Positions 21,726-32,834 of a DNA stretch of 64,000 nucleotides are shown here, one piece after another (position 1 is the first letter of the stretch; every line of letters begins with the position of its first letter). The notes beneath the pieces were generated by a model. It did not search any database. It saw only the letters and a program-made list of their open reading frames with translations, and was not told where the DNA came from. Made by a program: the position numbers and the translations under genes. Source of the stretch: Gliomastix tumulicola (lineage: Eukaryota > Ascomycota > Sordariomycetes > Hypocreales > Bionectriaceae); the NCBI GenBank assembly GCA_001599755.1, contig BCHX01000005.1:1021193-1085192 (forward strand), in the 5' to 3' direction.

Positions 21726-23430
21726 ATGAGTAAATCAACCTCCCAGGAAGCGTACGAGGACGAGGTTCATCGTCTCCGGGCTGCGTATGACCCGAAGCGC
21801 AAGACCGTCACTACTCTCGTCCCCCCGAAGACCTCACCATCCTCAAGATGGACGCGGATGTCGTCGGCGGCATGACGCGCTGCACCTAGTGGTAAGAGCA
21901 CGATCAGGACCGCAAGAACGACAACGACAAGGGCTCCTGCTGATACCCAGCTCCTTTAGGCCTACCATCCGTGTATACTACTACACAGGGGCTTCTTCTT
22001 TTTTCTAGCGCACGGCGTTCTGTACATTGTCAGGGGGTGTCTCTCTTGTTTTGCGCAAGGTGGCGCGTTCTGGGTCATTCGGCGCCTTTTTGTGCTGATG
22101 CCCAGGGTGTCCGCCTCGTCGATATCCCCGTCACTTTGTCTGGCGCCATCCTCCGCCCTGACAAGAACCTGCCTACCCGCAATGACGGTTACGAGGTCAT
22201 CGGTGATGGCATCCCATTCCTCGCGTCGCCTTGACCTCTGCTGGATGTGAAGGGAGACGAGTTGGAGGACACCAGCGACGATCTGGCGTCTCTGCCCGAG
22301 ATCACCACCATTGTTCCTGAGCGACACTACGCTAAGAAGCCCAAGTATGCCAGCGAGGTCCGCAAGTTCCTTCCTTGAATGCCAGGGCGGATCCTGCACT
22401 CGCAAGTTGGCCCGCGGCAAGCTCGTCTTCGAGAAGCTCACCCCCCGCCATACCCCTGTCCCCGACCTCTCTCCTGCCGTCTACAAGTCCTGGCTTTCCC
22501 AGACTCGTCAGCGGCGTGCGTGTCCTACTATCCGGGCCGTCAAGGAAGCCGGCGTCATGAACCCTGTCCGGGGAGACGGGTTTGTCTTCGGGATCGTCAA
22601 GAGGGCGTCAACACCGTTTACCGTAGCCTTCGGGTCGGTAACTTTCGCTCGGGCCTTCAAGAAAGCCGGCGTCACGAACCCTGTCCGGGGAGACGGGTTT
22701 GTTTTCGGGATCGTCAGGAGAGCCTCCCATCGTGACTCCGCGACCTTGACAAGGCATCGGACACCTACGACCTGGATATGGCCATCAGAGGCCTGGTCTG
22801 CGGCAACGGCCCCGTCACATCTCGTCGAATGGCCGGTTCCTGCCTTCCTCGAGACAAGGTTGTTGGGCCATGCACCCGACTTCAGAGCGCCCCGGCATCA
22901 AGAAGTCTATGGCATGGTGAAAGCCATGCCTTCCTCTTCGACCATGCTGTTCGCCTCGTGCGCATCAAGCAGAATGGTAACAACGAAGAGTACAAGGCAT
23001 ATAGGCGGCCGATCCCCCTGGAGTTGCTATCCATTCGCGAGATGGAGGAGGTCATCCATGTCGAGATTCCTCCCTAGTCGTGTATTGGACAACGTGACCA
23101 TTCACGGTTGGTTCAGGGTTTTGGGTTTTAGACAGGAGGAATAAGTGGACAGGCAGAATGTTGTCGAAAGTTGGACCACCCGGTGGAGGAAGACGAGGGT
23201 GAGGATGAGGACGCGGAAGAATATGAAGATGAGGAGGGAGACGACGAAGAGGAAGGGGTTGAGGAGAATGAGGATGAGAGTGATTCTACGAGCGAGGAGG
23301 AGGAGCCCAGCGAAGAAGAGAAGACAAAGAAAAGGTCTAAGCTCACCAAGACGTCTGGGAGGGGTAGAGGAGGTAGACGGGGAAGAGGGACAGTTCTGCC
23401 TTGTAAAGCCCGAGCAAGTTGAAATCGAAT
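21726..23430 (+). pseudogene. Degenerate protein-kinase-like gene
   Basis: Protein-like segments lie in order on the plus strand but in shifting frames with stops between them. These are MSKSTSQEAYEDEVHRLRAA, EDLTILKMDADVVGGMTRCT, AILRPDKNLPTRNDGYEVIG, LPEITTIVPERHYAKKPKYA, LVFEKLTPRHTPVPDLSPAV, TYDLDMAIRGLVCGNGPVT and EVYGMVKAM. The run of hinge-like LVFEKLTPRH, a DLDMAIRGLV segment like the kinase F-helix, and VEWPVPAFL..EVYGMVKAM resembles the C-lobe of fungal kinase-like proteins. The place expected for HRDL..DN reads MNPVRGDG, and this block is partly duplicated. An acidic Glu/Asp-rich tail follows (about 23177-23330). At least four frameshifts or stops make a functional product unlikely. 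The kinase identification is by eye and moderate. Confidence 0.6.
22534..22724 (+). repeat. Partial tandem duplication, 117-bp period, in the kinase-like relic
   Basis: A roughly 75-bp block starting GGGCCGTCAAGGAAGCCGGC (22534-22608) recurs at 22651-22724 with about eight differences. The shared core is ACCCTGTCCGGGGAGACGGG. The 117-bp offset preserves frame. The intervening 42 bases are not obviously repeated. Confidence 0.85.
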
Positions 23431-24757
23431 CAAAGCCAATTTGCCCGGCGTTACGATCTCGTTCTGTGTGTGCATGCAAGCATCCTACACATCCAACGCT
23501 GAAGGTGATCATTATAGTGAACGTATAGACGAAGGTGTAGGTGAAGGTGTGTGCTGACTGACGGGCATCTGCCGACAGTGACACAGACGCTCTATAGCCA
23601 AGCCCCTCACTCTCCCAAGGCTTCAGCCATCCCTGTGATCTGACCGGCGTGCCTGAGCCCTCTGGGAGCTGGGGACGACCGAGAGCCTCTCGTGTGTGCC
23701 ATCGGCTCTCCGGCTTCCACTGGGCTTAACGAGATAACCATATTTTTACGGCTACTTTTGAAGGGAATTCTTACATACAGAGGGGGGGATATAACCTGGG
23801 CGTTGAGAGACGTGTGGGGAGAGAGGCCAGTAGCAGCGGCTGCCACACTTGACATTTTGGCTTCTAGCCCTCTGAATTGGCAGAGCTTCTAGATGGAGAC
23901 GTATCAAGGAACTAGGTGCCTTTAACTCAAAGGAAGGAGGCCTGGCCCGGCGAGGCAGAGAGTCCTACATCTTCGTTATTCTTTGTATTCGTCGTTTTTA
24001 CGCCGCCCACGCGGCGGTTGGCAGACTGTGGAGGAGGGAGACGGTTTTGCTAGATTAGTCAGCCAGCTTGGCGGGGAAGCTAAGGAGAAGCAGCACTGGC
24101 CACCCAAATTTGAAATTTGGGTGGCCGGCCCCCTTCTTCCCTCAATCATCATCGCTCTTGCCCGAATTTGATGATTGGGCACCCTTTTGGTTTTCATTCA
24201 GGCTCTGGGGCAGATACCCTATACCAGGACGACGGTAAAAGAGATGATAATCGTCATAATAATAATACTGACCGGCATACCTCCTCGCAGCCGCAAGCCA
24301 CGGCAGAAGAGGAAGAAGAAGTCAAGATATCGAGAAGTACTTGAGAAGTACTGCGTTGTCTGTTGGTGTGAAATAAATCTTCAGAGTAAAAGGGACATCA
24401 TTCCAACAGAGAGAGGTGTCCAATCCGACAACGTCTTGAGTGACACAGCAACACGAGACGGACACAAATACAGACAGTGTGATAAAACTTCATTTCTCCC
24501 ATAAAACTGACTATGCTATCATCTTGACGCAAAAGCAATCCATTACCAAAAAAAGAAGCAACCAAGTATGTATCCTTAAAAGTTCAACGCCCCTTGCCGG
24601 CTTTGCCCCTTTTCGTTGAAGGGCCCCTAATATACCGTTGTCCATCCATCATCCCCTTAACCTCCTTCTAATATCCCCCCCATTCTCAGTGCGGGAGAAA
24701 GAAAGAAAAAACTCCGCCGAGAACAACTGGAATAATGCTGCATTTACATGGTTTTCA
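23431..24757. other. Gene-poor spacer downstream of myosin II
   Basis: No coding sequence is supported. It holds two stem-loops (24098-24126 and 24143-24177) and, toward 24757, the 3' region of the minus-strand myosin gene. Confidence 0.55.
24098..24126. repeat. Perfect 29-nt palindrome (14-bp arms, 1-nt centre)
   Basis: GGCCACCCAAATTT is followed by one G and then its exact reverse complement, AAATTTGGGTGGCC. A second inverted pair, CAATCATCA (24143-24151) and TGATGATTG (24169-24177), with a 17-nt loop follows within 20 bases. Both could form stable hairpins; the function is unknown. Confidence 0.9.
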
Positions 24758-27700
24758 TCATAAAAATCCCTTGGTGAGGCTCGGTGCCCGGCCAATGCTG
24801 CTCTTCCTCGCAGGAACCTCCACGGCCTCGTCCCCGTCACTCGCCCCCCTCCAACTCCCGCTGACACCTCCGACGCCGACGCCGGCACCTCCGACGCTCA
24901 TGCGGCCTCGGAGACTGCCCACGAGCGCAGCAGCCGAGCTCGATCCTCTGTCGACGCTCCCGCCGCGGAGGCTCTTCCATCCCTCAAGCTCCCGCTCCAT
25001 GCGGAGCGACCTCTCCTTCTCCTCGCGCAGCTCGCGCTCGGCCCGCCGCGCCGTCAGCTGGTTCGACGACTCGGACGACTGCAGCTCGTCGATGGTCTTG
25101 AGGAGCTTGTCCACCTTGTCGCGCATCCTCGTCACGTCGTCGGAGAGCTGCGTGTTCTGCTTGTCCTTGCGGTCGATCTGGCCCTGGAGGTCCTTGACGA
25201 TGCGGTCGACGTTGCGTACCGAGCGCTGCGACTTGCTCCGCTCAGTCTCCTGGTCCTCGAGCTGCGATTCGAGCTATACGGTACGGTGTGTGTCAGCAGA
25301 CTGTTCAGACGGTAGATAGATAGACTGATAGACGGATAGATAGATAGACAGATAGATATAATGTTTGTGTGTGTGTGTGTGCTTACCTCCTGAATGCGTT
25401 TGTACAGGAACTTGATGTCCTGGCTGGCGCTCGAATAGCCCTTGGTCTCAAGATCGACGAGCTTCAGCTGCGCCTCGTTCAAGTTCTTCTCCAGAGTAGC
25501 CTTCTGCTTCTGCAGGGCTGCCACCGACTCCCGTTCGGAACCGATATCCTTCTGGATCTCGGCGGCCAGAGACTCGGCACGACGCATCTTCTCCACGGCA
25601 GCAGCGGCAATGTCCTCCTGCTGGGCGAGGTTGGCCTTGAGGTCGAGGATCTCCTTGTCCGTGCTCGCGGCGTCCCGCAGAGCCGGGCTCTCGCCCTTGG
25701 TCAGGTCATCGAGACCAGCCTTGGCCTCCTGGAGACGAGCTTCGACGCTCCGCTTCTCCCGGATCAGCAGGTCGCGCTCCGAGGTGATCTCGTCGACCGA
25801 CGTCCGGAGCGTGCGCACCTGCGAGAGCAGGGAGACGACCTTGCCCTGGGCCTCGTTGTGGGCATTCACCGCCTCGTCCCGCGACGAGACGACGTCGGCC
25901 AGCGTCGACTCGAGCCTCGACTTCTCCTTGGACCACGTCGAGCTGTTGAGCACCTCGTCGTCCCACTTGGACCGGAGATCGTCCAGCTCCTCACGCAGCC
26001 GGGAGATCTCAGCCTGCTTGAAGAGCTTCTCCTCGCGCGCGAGATCCATCTCCTTGGTGAGGGTCGCGAACTCGGCCTGGTACTTCTTACGAGTCTGCTC
26101 CATGCTGGATTCCTTGTCCTCGATGTCCATCGCCCGCTGGCTCCGGTAGTCCTCGAGCTCGTGCTGCAGCCTCCTCTTGGCCTGCGTCACGCCCTCGAGA
26201 TCCGTCGCCATGTCCTCGAGCCTCTCCTCGAGGCGCTGGTTCTGGCGCTGCAGATCCTCGAGGCTAGCGTCCATCTTCTGCCTCTCCGACATGACCTCGG
26301 CGTACGTGTCCTCCGCCTCCTTGGCCTGCGTCTTGGCGAACTGCTCGGCGCGGCTCGCTTTCAGCACCGCGATCTCGGCCTGCTCGAGCTTGCTGAAGTA
26401 CTCGTCCGCACGTCGCTTGTACAGGTCGAGGTTGGACGTGACATCCGTGAGCTTGGACGTCTCGGCATCCAGGCGGATCTGGAGATCAGAGTACTCTTGC
26501 AGCAGCTGGCTCCGGCTCTGGGACTCTTGCTCGCGGGCGGTCGTCATCTCGTCCAGCTCCGACTTGGCGTCACGGAGTTCAACCTGCAGATTCGTCCGCT
26601 CGTGACGCAACTTATCGTAATTGGTCTTGATATCCGTGAGCTCGGTGACAGCCTCTCTATGGCTGTGGAGCAGGGACCGACGCGAATCTTCCTGGCTGTT
26701 GAAGACATCCAGAAGCTCCTCGTGGGATCGGGTCTGGATATCACGCAGAGAGAGCTCGCCGCTCTGGATGCTCTTCTCCAGGGCAGACACCTTCTTGGCT
26801 GAGTCGTCCAACATCTCGTGCAGACGACTGTTGGCCTTCTCGAGCTTCTGCACTCTGCGGAGAGACGGGCTCTGGTCGTCGAACCGCTCCGGATCGGGGG
26901 TGCTGCGATCCAGCTGGCTCTGGAGATGCCGGTTCTGCATCTGCGTCAGCTGCAGCTGGTTCTGCAGCTCCTCGACCTCCGCCTTGAGGTCCTGGCGGTT
27001 GTTGAAGCTGAGGATGTCTGCCGTCTTATCGGAACGGACTGAGTCCTGGACATCCGGCTCTGGCTGGAAGCGGCGGTTGGGCGTCGACGTGTTGGAGTAG
27101 GGCTTGGGCAGGGGCCTGGCAGATCGCCTCTGAGTCGGTGAGCCGCCGTTGAAGGGCGCCTCGTTAAAGTGAATCTCCTCCAGGATCGGGCGGCTCGGCG
27201 ACTCGTGGCGAGAGGCTCGGAGATCAGCAAGCTGGTTCTCCGCGTTTGTCCTCGCAGCAGTCTGGACACGCAGGTTCTGCTGCAGCTCCTCGACCTTCCT
27301 CACAAGATCGAGGTTCTTCAGCAGCGCCCTCTCGCTTCCGCTGTCCTGCTGAGGCGGGATGACAACCTCGGGGTCGGCAGTCTTGAGTGCTCGGAGGATC
27401 TGCCCTCTGAGCTCCTCCAGCTCCTTGTCTCGGGACTCCATAGATGCCTGCAGCGTGCGGAGGGTGGACTGGGCCTGGGTACGAGATTGGCGTTCGGTCT
27501 CGATTGTCCGATTGGCCTCTGCAAGCTGGGCTGTGCTTGTCGAGGAGGCTTTCTCGGCGTTTCTTGTAGCCTTGACCTCGCGAGCAATCTCATGGTTCAT
27601 GTCCTCTAGGCTGAGCTGGAGCTTCTCGTTCTTCTTCTCTAGGGAGGCAATCGTTAGCTGAGCGTCTCCAAGCTGCTTGTTGAGCTTGTTGCTATGCTCC

Positions 27701-30700
27701 TCCAGCCTCGTCTTCTCCCTCTGCAGACCGACGACCTGGCCACGAGATGCCTCGCTGGCACGGGACGTGGAACGAGCAATCTCAAGACCCTTCTGCTGGA
27801 GCTTGTTCAGCAAAGCGCGGTTGTCGTTCTCGGACGCCATGAGTCGACTCTTGACAGTCGTGAGCTCCCTCTCCATACGCTCCTTGGCCTGGTCGTTCTT
27901 GAGCCCAAATTCACCCGAGGAGAGGATTAACTTATTGAGATCCTCGACCTGGTGGTTGAGCTTCGCACACTCCTCCTCAAACCACTGGAGACGCTCGTTG
28001 GCGGCTTCGAGGTCCTTGCGAAGGCTGTCCTCGCGCTCCCGAGCTGCTCTGGAAGCCTGCCGCTCTCCGTGCTCCTCGGCGCGCAACCTCGCCTCCTCGG
28101 CCTCGGTCTTGGCCACGCGGAGCCGACGGATCTCTGCCCTGGCCTCGTCACGCTCCTTCTCCGCCGTGGTACGAGCCTCCATCGTCCTTCTTAGGGTATC
28201 CTGCTGAGCGTACAGCTCTTTCTCGATGGTGATCTTGGACTCGTTGAGATGGTCGTACTCCTCCTGAAGAGCCTGGTACTTGTGCTCGCCGAGCAGCTGA
28301 ACATCGTCCCTGGACTGGCGTTCCCGGCTCAGTTCGGTCTGCACCTTGTACAGCTGCTCCTTGAGGTCCTTGATCTGGCCTTCCAGCAGCTGGCGATTCT
28401 GGTCGGCCTGTGCGTCTTCTGACAGGCGTGCTTGTAGGAGATTGTTGGCATCTTCGGCCTCACGCGCGAGCTGCGTCTGCTTCGACTTCATGACCTCCAG
28501 CTCTGCCTGGACATCGTGCAGCTTAGAGGTTGCTTTATCCTTGTCCGCCTGCAGGCTCTTCTTGGCGTCCTCCAGGCCACGACGCTCCCACTCGAACTTC
28601 CGGTGGTCGCTACGCAGGAGAGCGAGTTCACTCTCCTTTTGCCGGACCATGTCCTCATAGTCGGTTGAGGTCTTGGAAAGGTCGTTGAGCTGCTGCTGGA
28701 CCTCCTTATGCTCACGGGCGAGACGGGCTTCCCGAGCTTTCGTGGCGTCGAGCTCCTTCTGGGTGGCGTGGAGCTTGACCTCGGCGTCCTGATCGATTTG
28801 GAGGAGCTTGCTCTCGAGATCACGTGCCTTTCTGTCTTTGAGGGACAGCTGGCTCTGGAGCATCTTAATCTCCCCTTCGAGCACGGCCTCCTGCTCACTT
28901 CGCTGGGACTGCTTGTGGGAGATCTCATCGATCTCGGCATTGAGCTCTGTGGTCCTTCTTGTCAGCTCCTGCTTTTCCTCCTCCAGCTTGGCGATGAGAG
29001 AAGCAGCCTGCTCAAGCTGGCCGCGGAACTTCTCAACATCCCTCTCGGCACGGTTCTTGGCTTCCATGAGGTCGTCTAGCTGGTCCTCGAGACGCTCCTG
29101 ATCGTCGATGGCACCCGCCAGCTTCTCCTCCAGCTCCGTCTCGCGGTCCTGCAGACGCTTGAAGATCTCCTCCTTGTCGAGGGCCAGAGCCCGCTCGCTC
29201 TCGAGGGTATGCTGGATGCGCATCATCTCCGTCTGGCAGTTGCGTCTCTCCTCCTCGAGCTTGTGGCGGTGCTCCGTCTCGAGGCGCATCTTGTCGTTGA
29301 GCTCCTTGATCATGGCATCGCGCCTCTTGACCTCGGTCGCCGTCCTAGTAGCGCCGAGGAGGGGCTTCATCTTGGTGATCAGCTGCCACCACGGGTTGTC
29401 GACGAGATCGAGGTACACGGTGAAGTTTCTCTGGATGATTTTCGTAGCCTCAGCGCGGAAGAGTCGCTTGTACGCAGACCGTCGGGTGATGAAGCCCCGC
29501 GCCACCGACTGGAAGCGAGACATGATCTCTGTGATGAGGGCATCGCGCTGCTCTTCGAGCTCTGCGAGCACGCCGGCGCGGAAGAAGACCTTGGTCAGGC
29601 CAACACGGTACAGAGACCGATCCAGGCCAAGCTTGGTCAGCATCAGAGCCGCCACTTCCTGGCCCTCGAGGTAGCCCTTGGGCATGTCGGGGCAGAGCAC
29701 CTCGTACCGTTGACGGAACTCGGAGAATGGCAGCCTGTTGGGGAAGCCTGTCCGTGCAATACGGATGCCCTCCAGAACACCGTTGCATCGGAGCTGGTCC
29801 AGGACCAAGAGACTGTTAAACTGCTTCGGCTTCTTCTTGTGGTTGGGAAGGATGCAGCGGACGAAATGAGGGTGCGTCGAGTGCAGCTGGGTCATGAGAC
29901 TGTGCAGTCGCTCCTTGTGGCCCTGGGCAACGGTGCGGAACAGTCCCTTTTTGACCCGACTCCTCCCGCCAGCCATGTCGTCGTCCACCTCGGCACAGTC
30001 GGCAAACAGGGTGGCTACGTGTTTATCCGACGAGGCGGCGAGAAGCCGGGTGATGTTATCATTGAGGGGGTCCTTGTTCTTCTCCAGCCAGCCTTCCGTC
30101 GAGTATTCGACGTCGGATGCGTAGTGAGTCAGGATGAAACCCTGGCCAAGCCTCGACGGTCGATACTTGACGGATTTCTTGTCCCAGAGCGAGTTGAGCT
30201 TCTCGGTGAATGTCTTGTCTGTCGCCTTGGGCATGACGCAGTCTTCGTCGAGACACGAGAAGATACCGATGGGATTCGACAGCTCGATGAGGTCGATGGT
30301 TGGCTGCAGGTCTCGCCCGAAGTCGATGAACTGCCACTCGATCTGCTCCCGCGCGTACTCCTCCTGCTCCAGGACGAACATGTGGTGGTTGAAAAACTGC
30401 TGCAGCTTCTCGTTGGTGTAGTTGATGCAGAGCTGCTCGAAGCTGTTCTCGTCGAAGATTTCGAAACCAGCGATATCAAGAACGCCGATGAAGTGGGAGT
30501 CATCCATGCCCATCCCGTTCTGGTCCAGCTGCCTGTTGATCCGGTTCACGAGGTCGCCGAAGCCACGCTCGTATATGCCCTTGGACAGAGCATCGAGACT
30601 GAGTCGGACTTGCTCCGGCGTTTGGACCTTCTCAACCCATTCGCGTCCGGCCTTGACTCTGGGGTGCAGGAGGCCCTTTAGGAAGGGCTCGAGGGGGACA

Positions 30701-32295
30701 CCTAGGAGTTGGCATACTTTTGCCGCCTGCTCTTTTGCTCCGTTCTCAAGACGGGCTTGGTCAGCGGCTCGGCTCTCCTTGACCACACCAATGTTTCCTA
30801 GGTGAAGAACAGCCGCAATAGTCTTGAGGATTGAGGATTGGTCCTTGTCTGTGAAGCCCATAACGTTGAAAGCCTCCATCAGAGCGTCCCACTCATCACG
30901 GTCAGAGATACCGGTGATCGTATCGTGGCCGTCACGCGTGTATTGGAAGTCGTCAATGTCCAGCCCGTCAATCAGGAACTCGCGGCGCATCTGAGGCGTG
31001 GCCCCCTTGAGGAGCTGGTAGAAGATATGGTAGTTTCGCTCGTGGTTGTTGATGCGGACGACTCGCGACTTCTCGAGCAGATACCACTCGATGAACGCAC
31101 CAGCAATGGCGCCATTGCGGTTGAACTCGATGCGGATGAACTTGCCGAACCGGGACGAGTTGTTGTTTCGGACAGTCTGCGCGTTGCCAAAGGCTTCCAG
31201 GATGGGGTTTGCGCGGAGGATCTGCTGTGATAGGTTTGACTGCTGGCTGCGAGCCTTGGAGGTGTAATCAGAATGTGCCACGGCCGCCAAGTACTGGATG
31301 ACCTTCTTTGTGTTCTCGGTCTTTCCCGCACCAGACTCTCCCGTCACCAGAATGCTCTGGTTCCGACCCTCCTCCACCAAGTTGCGGAACGCCTCGTCAG
31401 CCATGGCAAAGATGTGAGGCTTCGTGTCCTCTCGACTCCTCCCCTTGTACATGTTGACATATTCGTTTGTGTAGATCGGAAGCGGGCAGTAGGGGTTGAC
31501 TGTGACTAGGAAGAGTCCGGAGTAGGTGTATATCAGGTCAGACTGGTATCGAGTCTGGAGGTTGTGCACGACCGAGGCCTCGTTCAGGTGAGTCAACTCG
31601 GCCATATCGTTTGCCTTGTCGAACTTGGCAGGATTGACCTTGTCGACGCTCTCTGCGTCCACTTCTCGTTGCTGTGCGTGGTATCAGCGACCCTGTCTCT
31701 CTCCCTCCTATGGAAGACAAATAGAAGTAGTCAAGCTGTGCAGTCCACGTACCTTGCCATCCTCGCACTGCACACGTATCCGGTTCCCCTCCAGGTCCTC
31801 AATGATCCATCCCTTGACAAACGCCTGCTGCGGATCCTTAAGCCACACGTAGCGCTTGCCCGAGAAGTCATTCTCTCCCTCGATGCCGCTGACGGCGTCC
31901 GGGCTGCGCCTCATATCCTCCGTCTTGATAAAGGCCGGAGCGAACGTGCCCGACGCGAAAGACCCGTGCTTGGACGTCTCGCGGGAGTGCCGCCTAGGCG
32001 CTACCGAGACGTCTGGGGACGGAGCGAGGGTTGTCAACGGCGCGAGGGGTGCGGGAGCCGGTGCGGGAGCTGGAGCGGGAGCTGGTGCTGGAGCTGGTGC
32101 GAGCGAGTCTCTGGAGTAGCTGCGCGTATGTGACGGCGGCGTCGAGGATGCCGAGAACGAAGCTGCTGAGGAGAAGACTGTCGACTTCGGGCGGCCGACA
32201 CCGGGACCGGCCTGCGGCGTGGGCGAGGGCCCGGGTGATGCCCTCGCGAAGGGATTGTTACGCCGCGACATGGAGCCGTTGGCGTTGAAGGACAT
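24758..32295 (-). CDS. myoB: Class II myosin heavy chain
   Basis: Three exons in minus order (32295-31753, 31671-25387, 25273-24758) give about 2,447 aa, typical of filamentous fungal myosin II. Residues 1-140 are a Ser/Pro-rich head with an (Ala-Pro)n run, followed by the N-terminal SH3-like fold (RYVWLKDPQQAFVKGWI). The motor has P-loop GESGAGKT (292-299), switch I NNNSSRFGKF and switch II DIAGFEIF. Actin-contact sequence HPHFVRCILPNHKKKP precedes one IQ-like segment (SRFQSVARGFITRRSAYK). The remaining ~1,450 residues are an almost continuous coiled coil ending in a Gly/Ser/Ala-rich tail. Myosin II assembles the contractile actomyosin ring at septa. The second intron carries GATA and GT microsatellites (about 25314-25380). 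It is divergent from the Red1-like gene. Confidence 0.97.
25314..25380. repeat. GATA and GT microsatellites in myosin intron
   Basis: Repeated TAGA/GATA units (25314-25357), then a (GT)n run (25366-25380), lie within the last intron of the myosin gene (25274-25386). They are non-coding and probably length-polymorphic. Confidence 0.9.
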
Positions 32296-32834
32296 GATGC
32301 CTCGTGAACATCCAGCGGAAAAGATGCTATCTGAGTATGTTGGGCGCCGACCAGGAGCTATTTCGCGGCTGATCGGTCGAGGCGGCCGAAAGTAAACAAA
32401 GGCTCGCCACCGCGTCGAGACCACTGTAACTTAGTGCAGTAACGATCGAGTAACACTGTTGAGAAAACAGCGAGGGAACAAATAAAACATCAAGGAAATA
32501 ATACACCACGGCTTCGCTCTGCACAAGAACGTCATGAATGATATGAAGAAGAAGAAGAAGAAGAAGAAGAAGAAGAACAAAGCGGAGGACAGGCCCAATA
32601 TCGAGCAGTTAGTACCTTAGGTGGGATGTCACCAACACGCGAACTAGGAGCGCTGCACAGCGGTTTAGGCGCTTGGTTGCCGTGGTATCCACCTGTGGAG
32701 ACGGTCAACGCATAGTAAATAAAGCGTGTTCACGTGACATGACTCGATCCTTTTTTTTTTCTGACTTACACCCACTGCAGTTTCCACCTGCGGATCCATC
32801 CTCTCGCTCGACAGGGAACACATCAAGACAACGG
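32296..32834. other. Divergent promoter region, myosin II and Red1-like
   Basis: The two starts are 540 bp apart and face away from each other. The interval holds an (AAG)n microsatellite at about 32547-32576 and a T10 run at about 32751. No gene is present. Confidence 0.7.

Noticed and set aside
22651..23100. Single intact gene through the kinase-like region
   Set aside because: Frames switch several times with stops between them, and no set of consensus introns restores one frame.
25369..30681. Plus-strand open frames of 477 and 490 codons opposite myosin II
   Set aside because: They are shadows of the coiled-coil and motor coding frame; composition is repetitive Leu/Glu/Arg and the myosin reading is certain.
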